In this document: one piece after another, positions 1-9,126 of the stretch
Layout: each line of letters begins with the position of its first letter
Numbering within the stretch: the first letter of the stretch is position 1
NCBI RefSeq assembly: GCF_040801785.1
Contig: NZ_CP161805.1
Location: 3,224,001 to 3,288,000 of the forward strand
Reading direction: 5' to 3'
DNA: 64,000 nt
Origin: Sulfitobacter sp. LCG007
GTDB lineage: Bacteria; Pseudomonadota; Alphaproteobacteria; Rhodobacterales; Rhodobacteraceae
The notes under the pieces: model-generated
The model's database searches: none
Seen by the model: the letters and a program-made list of their open reading frames with translations, nothing else
Told to the model about the DNA's origin: nothing
Program-made: the position numbers and the translations under genes

Positions 1-1089
1 CGTCGGCAGGGCGATCGCCTCGTCCAGCGCGTTGGTATGGAGCGACTGCGTGCCCCCCAGCACCGCGCTCATCGCCTCGTAGGCCGTGCGGATGACGTTG
101 TTATAGGGGTCCTGTTCCTGCAGCGAGACACCGGAGGTCTGGCAGTGGGTCCTGAGCATCGAGGACCTGGGGTCCTTCGGTTCGAACTCCGCCATGATCC
201 GGCTCCAGAGCAGGCGCGCCGCGCGCAGCTTGGCCGCCTCCATGAAGAAATTCATCCCGATGGCGAAAAAGAACGACAGCCGGCCCGCAAAGCGGTCCAC
301 ATCCATGCCCCTCGCGATAGCCGTACGGACATATTCGCGCCCGTCCGCCAGCGTGAAGGCCAGTTCCTGCACCAGCGTCGCGCCGGCCTCCTGCATGTGG
401 TAGCCGGAAATCGAGATCGAGTTGAACTTCGGCATGTTCTCCGAGGTGTATTCGATGATGTCCGCCACGATCCGCATCGAAGGTTCGGGCGGGTAGACAT
501 AGGTGTTGCGGACCATGAACTCCTTGAGAATGTCGTTCTGGATCGTGCCGGACAGCAGCGCCTTCTCGTGGCCCTGCTCTTCGCCCGCCACGATGAAATT
601 CGCCAGGATCGGGATCACGGCGCCGTTCATGGTCATCGAGACCGAGACCCGATCGAGCGGGATGCCGTCGAAGAGGATCTTCATGTCCTCGACGGAATCG
701 ATCGCCACACCCGCCTTGCCGACATCGCCCTCGACGCGTTCGTGATCGCTGTCATAGCCCCGGTGCGTGGCCAGATCGAAGGCGACCGACACGCCCTGCT
801 GACCGTTCGCCAGCGCCTGACGGTAGAAGGCGTTGCTTTCCTCGGCGGTGGAGAAGCCCGCGTATTGCCGGATCGTCCAAGGCCTGCCGGTGTACATCGT
901 CGCGCGCACGCCGCGGGTGAAGGGCGCCTCTCCCGGCACGGATCCCAGGTGGTCGACACCCTCCAGATCCGCGGCATCGTACATCGGTTTGACGTCGATG
1001 CCTTCGATCGTGTGCCAGTTCAGGCTGTCGACCGGCCTCCCGCGCAACTCGGCCGCGGCCAGTTTGCGCCACTTGTCTTCGGCTGTCAT
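1..1089 (-). CDS. mcm: Methylmalonyl-CoA mutase, N-terminal half (cut by window edge)
   Basis: The adenosylcobalamin enzyme that isomerises (R)-methylmalonyl-CoA to succinyl-CoA, the last step of propionyl-CoA assimilation. The reading frame is open from the ATG at 1089 to base 1, giving 363 residues. It starts [20 protein letters not shown] and contains family stretches such as [10 protein letters not shown] and [14 protein letters not shown], typical of the CoA-binding TIM-barrel domain. The usual protein is about 700 residues, so the C-terminal cobalamin-binding domain lies outside the window. Its partners pccA and pccB lie on the same strand at 1854-3902 and 6067-7599. A DUF4174 gene on the other strand sits between mcm and pccA, so mcm needs its own promoter within 1090-1346. 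Confidence 0.95.
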   Translation of the reverse strand, partial: MTAEDKWRKLAAAELRGRPVDSLNWHTIEGIDVKPMYDAADLEGVDHLGSVPGEAPFTRGVRATMYTGRPWTIRQYAGFSTAEESNAFYRQALANGQQGVSVAFDLATHRGYDSDHERVEGDVGKAGVAIDSVEDMKILFDGIPLDRVSVSMTMNGAVIPILANFIVAGEEQGHEKALLSGTIQNDILKEFMVRNTYVYPPEPSMRIVADIIEYTSENMPKFNSISISGYHMQEAGATLVQELAFTLADGREYVRTAIARGMDVDRFAGRLSFFFAIGMNFFMEAAKLRAARLLWSRIMAEFEPKDPRSSMLRTHCQTSGVSLQEQDPYNNVIRTAYEAMSAVLGGTQSLHTNALDEAIALPT

Positions 1090-1346
1090 GGATCGGTCCT
1101 CTCCCTGGAGCATGCGGCTGCGGGCAGTCTCCCTCCCGCGTGCTCATGCACGTCGCTGTGTTTGCGGCATGCGCAGCAATGAATTGCGGAGCCGCTTGCG
1201 CGGCGACCGCCCCGGCTGGCCGCTGTCGGAAGGGCGGCCCAACGCCTCATGCGAGACCCCTTGCCGCACCGCTGATGTCGGAAAATGGCGCCCTCGCCAT
1301 CGCATCCGCGGCCGCTGCGTCTATATTAAGAACGTCAGGAGCCCAG

Positions 1347-1802
1347 ATGCGCAGAATACGAGCCATTGTTATCGCTTGCCTTTTCACCCTTCCGGTGGCG
1401 GCCGACGCGAACGGCGCCATCGATCCGGACGCATTGTTCGTGACGGCCCAGGACGTCGAGCTCAAGCAGTTCCAGTGGAAAAAGCGCCCCGTGGTCGTCT
1501 TCGCCGACAGCGCGGACGATCCCGCGTTTACCGAACAGATGGAGCTGTTGCTCTCGCGGACCGAAGAACTCGAGATGCGCGACGTGGTGGTGATCACCGA
1601 CACCGATCCCGACGCGCGGTCGGAGTTCCGCATGAAACTGCGCCCGCGCGGCTTCATGCTCGCGATCCTCGGCAAGGACGGCGAGTTGGGGCTGCGCAAG
1701 CCGTTTCCCTGGCATGTCCGCGAGATCACCAGGAGCATCGACAAGATGCCCGACCGCCAGCGCGAGATCCGCGAGATGAAGGACCGCGCCAGCGGACGCT
1801 GA
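1347..1802 (+). CDS. DUF4174 family secreted protein
   Basis: A 151-residue protein with an N-terminal signal peptide (about residues 1-21, ending near PVAADA) and a compact alpha/beta domain. Stretches such as KRPVVVFADSADDP and LLSRTEELEMRDVVVITDTD resemble DUF4174 proteins, which have a thioredoxin-like outline but here no CxxC pair. The ATG at 1347 was chosen because AGGAG lies 7 bases upstream and a signal peptide begins exactly there; the frame is open further upstream without support. It sits alone on the plus strand, divergent from mcm and convergent with pccA (51 bases between the stops). Its function is unknown; export to the periplasm is inferred. Confidence 0.8.
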   Translation: MRRIRAIVIACLFTLPVAADANGAIDPDALFVTAQDVELKQFQWKKRPVVVFADSADDPAFTEQMELLLSRTEELEMRDVVVITDTDPDARSEFRMKLRPRGFMLAILGKDGELGLRKPFPWHVREITRSIDKMPDRQREIREMKDRASGR

Positions 1803-1853
1803 GTTCGCCCTCGGATGTGTTTCGGCACTATGGGGCGTTGCTCGCTCACGGGG

Positions 1854-3902
1854 TCACTCGAACTCCATGATCACTTCGTCCACGGCGAGGCTGTCACCCG
1901 GACCGGCATTGACCTTCGAGACGACGCCCTTCTTTTCGGCGCGCAGGATATTCTCCATCTTCATCGCCTCGATGGTGCAGAGCGCCTGGCCCTCCTGAAC
2001 CTCGTCTCCCTCCTGGACGTCCAGCTTGACCACAAGGCCCGGCATCGGACAGAGCAGCAGCCTGGAGGTATCCGGTGCGATCTTCTGCGGCATCAGCAAG
2101 GCAAGCTCCGCCTGCCGCGGACGGCGCACATGGACATTCAGATCGGCCCCGCGGGTCCGGATACGGAAGCCGCCGCTGATCTTGCCGACCTTCAGCACCA
2201 GCGGTTCGCCGTCCACCGTCATCTTGGCAAGTTGCATGCCCGGCACCCAGTCGCCCGCCACGCGCAGGCTGAACCCTTCATCCTTGAAGCGGACGGTCGC
2301 GCCCTCGGGGTCCGCACCGATCCTGACGTCAAAGGAGCGGCCCTGAAGTGTCACATTCCAGTTGTTGCCCACCCGGCGCTCGTGGTTGTCCATCCGCCCC
2401 GATACACGCGTGCGCCGGATCTCCGCCACCCGGTACATGGCCGCGCAGGCCGCGGCGATCCTGCGCAGCGCCTCCTCGGGCAGCTCCACGCCTTCGAAGC
2501 CATCGGGATATTCCTCGGCGATGAAAGCGGTCGTCATCTCGCCCGCGACGAATTTCGGGTGGTCCATCACCGCCGACAGGAAAGGCAGGTTGTGACCGAT
2601 GCCCTCGACCTCGAAACTGTCGAGCGCCACCCGCATGGCTTCGATGGCCTCGCCGCGGCTCGGCGCCCAGGTGCAGAGCTTGGCGATCATCGGGTCGTAG
2701 TACATCGAGATCTCGCCGCCCTCGTAGACGCCGGTATCGTTGCGTACCGCCATGTCGGCCTCGGGCGCGTCGCCCTGCCACTTCCCGTTTTTCAGCAAGG
2801 GACCGGCCGCCATCTCTTCGGGGGGGCGGTAGCGCGTCAGGCGACCGATGGACGGCAGGAAGCCCCTGTACGGGTCTTCGGCATAAAGCCGGTTCTCGAT
2901 GGCCCAGCCGGTAAGCGTCACGTCGTCCTGCTGGATGCCCAGCTTCTCGCCGTTGGCGATGCGGATCATCTGCTCGACAAGGTCTACCCCCGTGATCAGT
3001 TCTGTGACCGGGTGCTCGACCTGCAGCCGCGTATTCATCTCGAGGAAGTAGAAGTTCCTGTCCCCGTCCACGATGAACTCCACCGTACCGGCCGAGACGT
3101 AGCCGACCGCCTGGGCCAGTGCCACGGCCTGTTCGCCCATCGCCCTGCGCGTGGCTTCGTCAAGAAAGGGGCTCGGCGCCTCTTCGACCACCTTCTGGTT
3201 GCGCCGCTGGATCGAGCATTCCCGTTCGCCCAGATAGATGCCGTTGCCATGCGAGTCGCAGAGCACCTGGATCTCGATATGGCGCGGCTGGGTCACGAAT
3301 TTCTCGATGAAGATGCGGTCGTCTCCGAATGAGTTCGCCGCCTCGTTGCGCGACGACTGGAACCCCTCGCGCGCCTCTCTGTCGTTCCAGGCGATGCGCA
3401 TTCCCTTGCCGCCGCCCCCGGCCGAGGCCTTGATCATCACCGGATAGCCGATCTCGTTCGAGATCTTCACTGCCTCGTCCGCATCCTCGATCAGGCCCAT
3501 GTAGCCGGGCACGGTGGAAACGCCCGCCTCCTGGGCGATCTTCTTCGAGGTGATCTTGTCGCCCATGGCCTCAATCGCCTTCACGGGCGGTCCGATGAAG
3601 GCGACACCGGCCTGCTCGAGCGCCTCGGCGAACTTCGGGTTTTCGGAAAGGAAGCCGTAGCCCGGATGCACCGCCTCGGCCCCCGTCGCCTTGATCGCCT
3701 CGATCACCTTGTCGATGACGATGTAGGACTGGTTCGCGGGAGGCGGGCCGATACGGACCGCCTCGTCGGCCATCTGGACATGCAGCGCCAAGCGGTCCGC
3801 ATCGGAATGGATGGCGACCGTCGAAATGCCCATCTTGCGCGCCGTCTTGATGACGCGACAGGCGATTTCGCCCCTGTTGGCGATCAGGATCTTCTTGAAC
3901 AT
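1854..3902 (-). CDS. pccA: Propionyl-CoA carboxylase alpha subunit (biotin carboxylase / biotin carrier)
   Basis: Carboxylates enzyme-bound biotin with bicarbonate and ATP; with PccB it converts propionyl-CoA to (S)-methylmalonyl-CoA. The 682 residues show a biotin carboxylase N-terminal domain (1-110), an ATP-grasp domain with the glycine loop GGGGKGM at 162-168, a biotin carboxylase C-terminal domain, a linker typical of PccA, and a C-terminal biotinyl domain with AMKM at 646-649 (biotinylated Lys648). The length is normal for alphaproteobacterial PccA. A GGGA-type ribosome site precedes the ATG. A rho-independent terminator (3957-3989) lies between the preceding lipoprotein gene and pccA, so pccA probably has its own promoter in the roughly 55 bases before its start, or depends on read-through. 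Confidence 0.97.
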   Translation of the reverse strand: MFKKILIANRGEIACRVIKTARKMGISTVAIHSDADRLALHVQMADEAVRIGPPPANQSYIVIDKVIEAIKATGAEAVHPGYGFLSENPKFAEALEQAGVAFIGPPVKAIEAMGDKITSKKIAQEAGVSTVPGYMGLIEDADEAVKISNEIGYPVMIKASAGGGGKGMRIAWNDREAREGFQSSRNEAANSFGDDRIFIEKFVTQPRHIEIQVLCDSHGNGIYLGERECSIQRRNQKVVEEAPSPFLDEATRRAMGEQAVALAQAVGYVSAGTVEFIVDGDRNFYFLEMNTRLQVEHPVTELITGVDLVEQMIRIANGEKLGIQQDDVTLTGWAIENRLYAEDPYRGFLPSIGRLTRYRPPEEMAAGPLLKNGKWQGDAPEADMAVRNDTGVYEGGEISMYYDPMIAKLCTWAPSRGEAIEAMRVALDSFEVEGIGHNLPFLSAVMDHPKFVAGEMTTAFIAEEYPDGFEGVELPEEALRRIAAACAAMYRVAEIRRTRVSGRMDNHERRVGNNWNVTLQGRSFDVRIGADPEGATVRFKDEGFSLRVAGDWVPGMQLAKMTVDGEPLVLKVGKISGGFRIRTRGADLNVHVRRPRQAELALLMPQKIAPDTSRLLLCPMPGLVVKLDVQEGDEVQEGQALCTIEAMKMENILRAEKKGVVSKVNAGPGDSLAVDEVIMEFE

Positions 3903-3956
3903 GAACGATCTTTCCCTGTCGGAAGGTCATCGGTGCACAGACCGGCTCTGGAAATC

Positions 3957-3989
3957 GAAAAAGGCCGCCCGACTGAACGTCGAACGGCC
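3957..3989 (-). terminator. Rho-independent terminator downstream of the 4023-4226 lipoprotein gene
   Basis: Read on the minus strand, an interrupted stem (GGCCG, two mismatches, CGAC, loop GTTCA, GTCG, two mismatches, CGGCC) is followed directly by TTTTT. It ends the small-gene unit before pccA and separates the two carboxylase subunit genes transcriptionally. Confidence 0.65.
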
Positions 3990-4022
3990 CGAAACTGGCT
4001 ACAATACCTTTGGGGAGACGCT

Positions 4023-4226
4023 TCAGCAGCGCTCCGGATAAGTCTGACAATACGCGATGTTGCCACCGGCGCCGATCGCGGCGCCCGTGAGCGGGTTGTT
4101 ACCGGTAACGCCCGCGACTGCCGCTCCCACGGCCCCTCCGCCCAACGACTGTTCGCCCATGGTGTCGCCGCAAGCGGCAAGTCCGGCGCAGGCAGCGAGC
4201 GCGAGAATACAGTTTCTGAGAGACAT
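4023..4226 (-). CDS. Small glycine-rich lipoprotein
   Basis: A 67-residue protein with a lipoprotein signal peptide: hydrophobic stretch 7-17 and lipobox L16-A17-A18-C19. The mature part has a Gly/Ala-rich segment (GGGAVGAAVAGVTG) resembling the glycine-zipper stretches of bacterial outer-membrane lipoproteins, and a C-terminal CQTYPERC with two cysteines. Location in the outer membrane or periplasm is inferred. It lies between the pcc subunit genes on the same strand and is followed by its own terminator. No function is assigned. Confidence 0.75.
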   Translation of the reverse strand: MSLRNCILALAACAGLAACGDTMGEQSLGGGAVGAAVAGVTGNNPLTGAAIGAGGNIAYCQTYPERC

Positions 4227-4548
4227 GGCTGGTTACCCCTTACGTTCGTGACTGTCAGGCCATCAACGCCACGGTCAGTTACCCGGTTCCCCGCAAAGGG
4301 ACGAACGACCCACGGCGTCGGCGGGGTTGCGCTCAGTCTGCCGAAAGAAGCGGACGGCCGTGAGATTGGGGAACAAGGCCGCCCGCCAGGGGAAGGGGTA
4401 AGATGGTCGAGAGCGCATGTCCGTCGGGGATAGCTCGGGACACCCGCACCTCTATCATTAACCGTATAGGTTGAATCGCAAAGCGGTTTCTTTGTCCGGT
4501 CCGGCCGATGGGCATACTCCCGCCGGCACGTCTGGCTGGCGCGCAGGA
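4227..4548. other. Intergenic region of 322 bases without a supported gene
   Basis: Leader of the 4023-4226 lipoprotein gene. Several short open frames cross it but lack ribosome sites and recognisable sequence. A somewhat AT-richer patch around 4455-4495 could hold a minus-strand promoter (TTGCGA with TAATGA 15 bases downstream), but the spacing is short and the call is weak. Confidence 0.4.
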
Positions 4549-4905
4549 TCATTCCGAGCCATCCTCGAACACGTTGGGAAAACTGCGGCGGGCAAGCCCT
4601 TCGTCGATGACAAGCAGGGCCTCGTAGTCTTCCGGGTCGAACGGATCCGTGGCAGGAACGACCTCGCGTCCGAAAAGCCATGACAGCCGTCCCGCGTCGA
4701 GATTGCCGCGTTCGAATGGTTCCGTGCCGAAGTGATCCCAAAGCGCACGGAAAAACGCCTCATCCGCATGCCGGTCGACCGCCTTGCGGTCCGCATAGCG
4801 CTGACGCGCTACCAGCGGTGTGATTCCCTTCGGGTTCGCACGGCGGATTGTGAACTGGAGATCGGTTCCGGCAAGTCGGCCCGGAAAGCCTCTATGCTTG
4901 AGCAT
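4549..4905 (-). CDS. Conserved hypothetical protein, 118 aa
   Basis: I do not recognise a domain. The 118-residue protein is soluble and moderately acidic toward the C-terminus (FDPEDYEALLVIDEG near 90-105), with a basic N-terminus. The start at 4905 is well supported by GGGAGG 5 bases upstream. No signal peptide or membrane segment is visible. It lies in the same-strand run of small genes between pccB and pccA. A role in acyl-CoA metabolism would be guilt by association only. Confidence 0.6.
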   Translation of the reverse strand: MLKHRGFPGRLAGTDLQFTIRRANPKGITPLVARQRYADRKAVDRHADEAFFRALWDHFGTEPFERGNLDAGRLSWLFGREVVPATDPFDPEDYEALLVIDEGLARRSFPNVFEDGSE

Positions 4906-4979
4906 TTGCGCCTCCCTGGTGGCTGGAGGTGCCGAGGCGGGTAGGGGCAGGCGTTACCGCCCGCCCCGGTATCAGAGTC

Positions 4980-5114
4980 TCAGAGCTTACCGGTGTAGGT
5001 CGGCTCGACGGTGACCGGCTCAGGCACGACAACCACTGCCTCTTCCTGCTGTGCGCAGGCGCCGGCGAAGCTGATGAAGCCGAATGCGGCCAGCAGTACC
5101 ATTTTCTTGGACAT
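4980..5114 (-). CDS. Very small lipoprotein, 44 aa
   Basis: Translation from the ATG at 5114 gives MSKKMVLLAAFGFISFAGAC and a short mature tail rich in Glu, Val and Pro, ending TYTGKL. The hydrophobic stretch plus a lipobox-like FAGAC (Cys20) point to a lipoprotein, although Ala rather than Leu at the -3 position is less usual. A GGAG ribosome site stands 7 bases before the ATG. It is the second small lipoprotein between pccB and pccA. The function is unknown. Confidence 0.65.
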   Translation of the reverse strand: MSKKMVLLAAFGFISFAGACAQQEEAVVVVPEPVTVEPTYTGKL

Positions 5115-5328
5115 CTAAGTCTCCTGTCAGTTCCTTGTTGGGTCGCTGCCTCGGAAGTTCTTCCATCGGAGCGAAACCCGGTTGCGTAGGTTCGGGTATT
5201 CCCCGGCCGAATCATAAGCGAAGTCAGAGGGGAAAGATACTTGGACACGACTATTGCGCGGCGCTGTGTCGGCAATGTCGCACCATCATCGGCAACATGC
5301 CGCAACTCTACCATATGTTGTAGAGGCA

Positions 5329-5721
5329 TCAGAAGCCCTCCCAGATGCAGGCGCCGCTGTCTATGCGAAAGGCGTCTATGTACTGCGTTGCGTCGGGGTC
5401 GGAATCCCCGAAGGCGACAGGCCTGTCCTGCAATGTGACGATGACCAGATTGCCGCTCAGATCATGCGCTTCGAGATAGGGAAGTGCCACGTCGTCGCAG
5501 AGGTAGGCGAGGTCATCCTCGACGTCCTCGAAAGCAAAGCCACCACCCTCGGGGGCGATCTGCGGCGCAAGAAATCTGAAGCGCAGCCACGTCTCGCCTT
5601 CGACCTCTTCCACCAGGACCTCGCTCAGTTCGACGTCCTGCCCGGAAGGCAGCTCCATCGCCCGGGCTGCCGTCGTCGCAAGTGCCAACCAGGCCACGGC
5701 GAATGCGATGGCAGGCCTCAT
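5329..5721 (-). CDS. Small exported protein (DUF6497-like, unverified)
   Basis: A 130-residue protein with a clear Sec signal peptide (about 1-21, ending TTAARA) and a mature acidic domain of about 108 residues (stretches VELSEVLVEEVEGETWLRF and GGGFAFEDVEDDLAYLCDD). Two cysteines, near the middle and close to the C-terminus (GACIWEGF), could form a disulfide in the periplasm. It resembles short exported proteins common in Rhodobacterales that I believe are catalogued as DUF6497, but I could not check this. It sits in the pcc small-gene run. Confidence 0.65.
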   Translation of the reverse strand: MRPAIAFAVAWLALATTAARAMELPSGQDVELSEVLVEEVEGETWLRFRFLAPQIAPEGGGFAFEDVEDDLAYLCDDVALPYLEAHDLSGNLVIVTLQDRPVAFGDSDPDATQYIDAFRIDSGACIWEGF

Positions 5722-5755
5722 GACATTGGCCCGACGTCGGCAAGGCAGACCGACC

Positions 5756-6019
5756 TCAGGAGTCGCGCAGCGCCGAGATCAGGTCGTCCTTCGACATCTT
5801 CGAGCGCCCGTCGATCCCGATTTCCCTTGCGCGCTGGTAAAGCTCGTCCTTCGTCCATTCCTCGTAGGGCGGTTGCTTGCCGCCCTTGCGTGACGGGTGC
5901 ATGTCCGGGTTCGCCTTCGCATTCGCGATCCGCGCGGCCTTCTGCTTGGATGCGCCCTGCTTGCGCAACTGCTCGTAGGTTTCGTCGTCCTTGACGCTGT
6001 TGCCGTGATTCCTGGTCAT
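5756..6019 (-). CDS. Small protein with Rho-N/SAP-like C-terminal domain
   Basis: An 87-residue basic protein. The N-terminal half (KDDETYEQLRKQGASKQKAA) is of the kind seen in small stress-type proteins. The C-terminal part, about 52-87 (EWTKDELYQRAREIGIDGRS and KMSKDDLISALRD), has the helix-extended-helix outline of the Rho termination factor N-terminal / SAP fold, which usually binds nucleic acid. AGGAGGT lies 6 bases before the ATG, a strong ribosome site. It lies directly downstream of pccB (47 bases) and may be cotranscribed with it. Nucleic-acid binding is inferred from the fold only. Confidence 0.75.
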   Translation of the reverse strand: MTRNHGNSVKDDETYEQLRKQGASKQKAARIANAKANPDMHPSRKGGKQPPYEEWTKDELYQRAREIGIDGRSKMSKDDLISALRDS

Positions 6020-6066
6020 GTCGACCTCCTTCGGGAGGCAATGCGCGCTCGATCATTCCGGTTCCC

Positions 6067-7599
6067 TTAAAGCGGAATGTTGTCGTGCTTCTTCCACGGC
6101 ATCCGCGTCGTCTTGTTTCGCAGCGAAGCGAAGGCCCTTGCCACGCGCTTGCGTGTCGTGCTGGGCTTGATCACCTCGTCCACGAAGCCGCGCTCGGCCG
6201 CTACGAAGGGGTTCGCGAACCTTTCCTCGTAGTCCGCGGCGTGCTTCGCGATCTTCTCCGGATCCCCCAGATCCGCGCGGTGGATGATTTCCGTCGCGCC
6301 CCTGGCACCCATCACGGCGATCTCGGCCGTGGGCCAGGCGTAGTTGAAATCCGACCGCAGATGCTTCGAGGCCATGACGTCGTAAGCCCCGCCATAGGCC
6401 TTGCGCGTGATCACCGTCACCATCGGGACAGTCGCCTGCCCGTAGGCGAAGAGCAGCTTCGCGCCATGCTTGATCACGCCGCCGAACTCCTGGCTGGTAC
6501 CGGGCAGAAAGCCCGGCACGTCGACAAGCGTCAGGATCGGAATCTCGAAGGCGTCGCAGAAACGGACGAACCGCGCGGCCTTGCGGGAGCTGTCGATGTC
6601 GAGGCAACCCGCCAAGACCATGGGCTGGTTGGCGACCACGCCGATCGTGCGCCCTTCGATGCGGATGAAGCCGACGACGATGTTTCGCGCGAAATCCGCC
6701 TGGATCTCGTAGAAGTCGCCCTCATCGGCGAGCTTCAGGACCAGCTCCTTCATGTCATAGGGCGAGTTTGCATTCTCCGGGATCAGCGTGTCGAGCGAGG
6801 GCTCGATGCGGTTTGGATCGTCGAAGAAGGGGCGTACGGGCGGCTTGTCGCGGTTGTTCGAGGGCAGGAAGTCGACCAGCCTGCGCACCTCCGCCAGCGC
6901 CTCGACGTCGTTCTCGAAGGCGCCGTCGGCGACCGAGGACTTGCGGGTGTGGGTCGCGGCCCCGCCGAGCTCCTCGGCCGTGACATGCTCGTTCGTCACG
7001 GTCTTCACCACATCGGGGCCGGTGACGAACATGTAGGATGTGTCCTTCACCATGAAGATGAAGTCGGTCATCGCCGGGCTGTAGACCGCGCCACCGGCGC
7101 AGGGGCCCATGATGACCGAAATCTGCGGGATGACGCCCGACGCCTCGATGTTGCGCTGGAACACCTCGGCGTAGCCCGCAAGGCTCGCGACACCTTCCTG
7201 GATACGGGCGCCGCCGGAATCGTTGATGCCGATGACGGGCGCACCGTTCTGGACCGCAAGATCCATGATCTTGCAGATCTTCTGGGCGTGGGTTTCGGAA
7301 AGCGATCCGCCGAAGACGGTGAAGTCCTGACTGAAGACATAGACCATGCGCCCGTTGACCGTACCCCAGCCGGTCACGACTCCGTCGCCGGCAGGTTTCT
7401 GCCTTTCCATGCCGAAGTCGGTGCAACGATGGGTGACGAACATGTCGAACTCCTCGAAGCTGCCCTCGTCGAGCAGCAGGTCGAGCCGTTCCCGTGCCGT
7501 AAGCTTTCCCCTCGAATGCTGGGCGGCGATGCGCGCTTCGCCACCGCCCATCCGGGCGGCCTCACGGCGCGCCTCAAGTTCCGAGATGATATCCTTCAT
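6067..7599 (-). CDS. pccB: Propionyl-CoA carboxylase beta subunit (carboxyltransferase)
   Basis: Transfers the carboxyl group from biotin on PccA to propionyl-CoA. The 510-residue protein has the two crotonase-like carboxyltransferase domains in order, with typical stretches such as [32 protein letters not shown] and [20 protein letters not shown]. An in-frame GTG/ATG region ten codons further upstream exists, but the ATG at 7599 has GGAGGGG 6 bases before it and matches the family start MKDII. The upstream intergenic region carries TTTGCAAA-type sites, and the matching regulator gene pccR is at 9127-10527, so induction by propionyl-CoA (or acetate/propionate growth) is likely, as shown for Rhodobacter sphaeroides pccB. 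Confidence 0.97.
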   Translation of the reverse strand: MKDIISELEARREAARMGGGEARIAAQHSRGKLTARERLDLLLDEGSFEEFDMFVTHRCTDFGMERQKPAGDGVVTGWGTVNGRMVYVFSQDFTVFGGSLSETHAQKICKIMDLAVQNGAPVIGINDSGGARIQEGVASLAGYAEVFQRNIEASGVIPQISVIMGPCAGGAVYSPAMTDFIFMVKDTSYMFVTGPDVVKTVTNEHVTAEELGGAATHTRKSSVADGAFENDVEALAEVRRLVDFLPSNNRDKPPVRPFFDDPNRIEPSLDTLIPENANSPYDMKELVLKLADEGDFYEIQADFARNIVVGFIRIEGRTIGVVANQPMVLAGCLDIDSSRKAARFVRFCDAFEIPILTLVDVPGFLPGTSQEFGGVIKHGAKLLFAYGQATVPMVTVITRKAYGGAYDVMASKHLRSDFNYAWPTAEIAVMGARGATEIIHRADLGDPEKIAKHAADYEERFANPFVAAERGFVDEVIKPSTTRKRVARAFASLRNKTTRMPWKKHDNIPL

Positions 7600-7660
7600 C
7601 CATGCCCCTCCGACTATGCCGGGCACCATATCCGTCGCCTCCAGTCAACCGAAGCGAATT

Positions 7661-7717
7661 CTGGCAAATTTGCAAAGTATATTCTGCAATGTCTCAGCGA
7701 AGTGCAAATCGGCAAAT
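7661..7717. promoter_or_regulatory. Candidate PccR/ScfR operator region upstream of pccB
   Basis: A perfect TTTGCAAA stands at 7669-7676, inside the overlapping palindrome GCAAATTTGC (7664-7673). Further TGCAA-like half sites follow at 7683-7690 (TCTGCAAT), 7702-7709 (GTGCAAAT) and 7710-7717 (CGGCAAAT). In R. sphaeroides PccR acts through TTTGCAAA-X4-TTTGCAAA before pccB (established knowledge, recalled). Here the site lies 70 bases before the pccB start, but the second copy is imperfect and spaced 6 rather than 4 bases away. Confidence 0.6.
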
Positions 7718-7777
7718 CGCCGGCGTCCTGCTCGTGCGGCATGGACACATGCGGCGGCGGACGATACCTCCGTTTGC

Positions 7778-8998
7778 ATGGACAACCCGCCTCGGGTCCG
7801 GTTCCTGGACCGCTCCACCGCCCCGCATATCGCTACGCTGATCCTGCTTTCGGGAATGTCGGCGCTGGTCATGAACATGTTCTTGCCAAGCCTGCCGAAG
7901 ATGACCGCCTATTTCCAGACGGACTATGGCGTCATGCAGCTGTCGGTATCGCTCTATCTGCTGGTGAGTGCCGTCCTTCAGATCTTCATCGGCCCGATCT
8001 CCGACAATCTCGGGCGACGGCGCGTCGTCCTCTGGGGCATGGGAATCTTTCTTGTCGCGACGCTGGGCTGCCTCATCGCGCCGACCGCCGAGGTCTTTCT
8101 CGTGTTCCGGATGTGCCAGGCTGGCGTGGCCGTCGGGCTCGTGCTCAGCCGCGCGGTCGTGCGCGACCTCTACACCCAGGACAAGGCGGCTTCGATGATC
8201 GGCTATGTCACCATGGGCATGGCGGTCGTGCCGATGATCAGTCCGATGGTCGGCGGCGTGCTCGACGAATTCTTCGGCTGGAAAGCCACCTTCTGCGCGC
8301 TGCTCGTGCTCGGGTCGCTGACTACATGGCTGGCCTGGGCCGACCAGGGAGAGACGGCGGCACCCAGCGGCAAGACGATGCTCGCGCAATTCGGCGACTA
8401 TCCGGAACTGCTGCGCTCGCCGCGGTTCTGGGGCTACTCGCTGGCCGCCGCCTTCTGTTCCGGATCGTTCTTCGCCTATCTGGGCGGGGCCCCCTTCGTC
8501 GGATCGGTGGTCTTTTCCCTCTCGCCTTCTGCCCTCGGCTTCTTCTTCGGCTTTCCCGCCATCGGTTATTTCATCGGAAACTTCCTCACCGGCCGCTACG
8601 CGATGCGATTCGGCGTCAACCCCCTCGTGTTCTGGGGATGCATCCTCAACGCGACCGGGGTGCTCGTTTCGCTGGCGATATTCCTTGCCGACGCGGGCAC
8701 GCCGCTCAGCTTCTTCGGGCTGATGACGACGGTGGGCATCGGCAACGGGCTGGTCATTCCCAACGCCACCGCGGGCATGCTGTCCGTGCGACCGCTGCTC
8801 GCCGGTACGGCCTCGGGACTTGGCGGATCGATCATGATCGGCGGTGGCGCCGCGCTCAGCGCGCTCGCAGGGGCCCTGCTGACGCCAGAAACGGGCGCCC
8901 TGCCCCTGCTCTACATCATGTTCGCGACGTCCATTGCCGGTGTCGCCTCGATCCTTACCGTCTACTGGCGCGAACGCAGGCTCGGCCTGAAGATCTGA
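7778..8998 (+). CDS. Bcr/CflA-type major facilitator exporter
   Basis: A 406-residue inner-membrane protein with about 12 hydrophobic segments, a proton-driven drug-exporter type. The loop motif between TM2 and TM3 (GPISDNLGRRR, residues 72-82) and the stretch VGLVLSRAVVRDLY fit the Bcr/CflA subfamily. The substrate is unknown. The start at 7778 gives MDNPPRVRFLDRSTAPHIAT and a normal length; the frame is open far upstream, but that part overlaps pccB. The ribosome site is weak. It lies between divergent pccB and the regulator gene pccR, 128 bases before the latter, so it may share control by PccR. Confidence 0.85.
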   Translation: MDNPPRVRFLDRSTAPHIATLILLSGMSALVMNMFLPSLPKMTAYFQTDYGVMQLSVSLYLLVSAVLQIFIGPISDNLGRRRVVLWGMGIFLVATLGCLIAPTAEVFLVFRMCQAGVAVGLVLSRAVVRDLYTQDKAASMIGYVTMGMAVVPMISPMVGGVLDEFFGWKATFCALLVLGSLTTWLAWADQGETAAPSGKTMLAQFGDYPELLRSPRFWGYSLAAAFCSGSFFAYLGGAPFVGSVVFSLSPSALGFFFGFPAIGYFIGNFLTGRYAMRFGVNPLVFWGCILNATGVLVSLAIFLADAGTPLSFFGLMTTVGIGNGLVIPNATAGMLSVRPLLAGTASGLGGSIMIGGGAALSALAGALLTPETGALPLLYIMFATSIAGVASILTVYWRERRLGLKI

Positions 8999-9126
8999 AG
9001 CACTTCCGTTCGCCCGCCATTAACCAACGTGGGGTAGCCTTCCCGGGGCCGGTTTGCGAAACTTGCCTGCGCACGTGCCTGCCTGCAAGGACTGCGCGTC
9101 GGCAGAATGCGAACGGGGACCGAGCG

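Noticed and set aside
6085-9126. An open frame of about 3 kb upstream of and in frame with pccR, formally giving a 1480-residue protein
   Set aside because: It runs antisense to pccB and out of frame through the exporter gene; high GC removes stops. The HTH protein begins at 9127 with a ribosome site and the family N-terminus.
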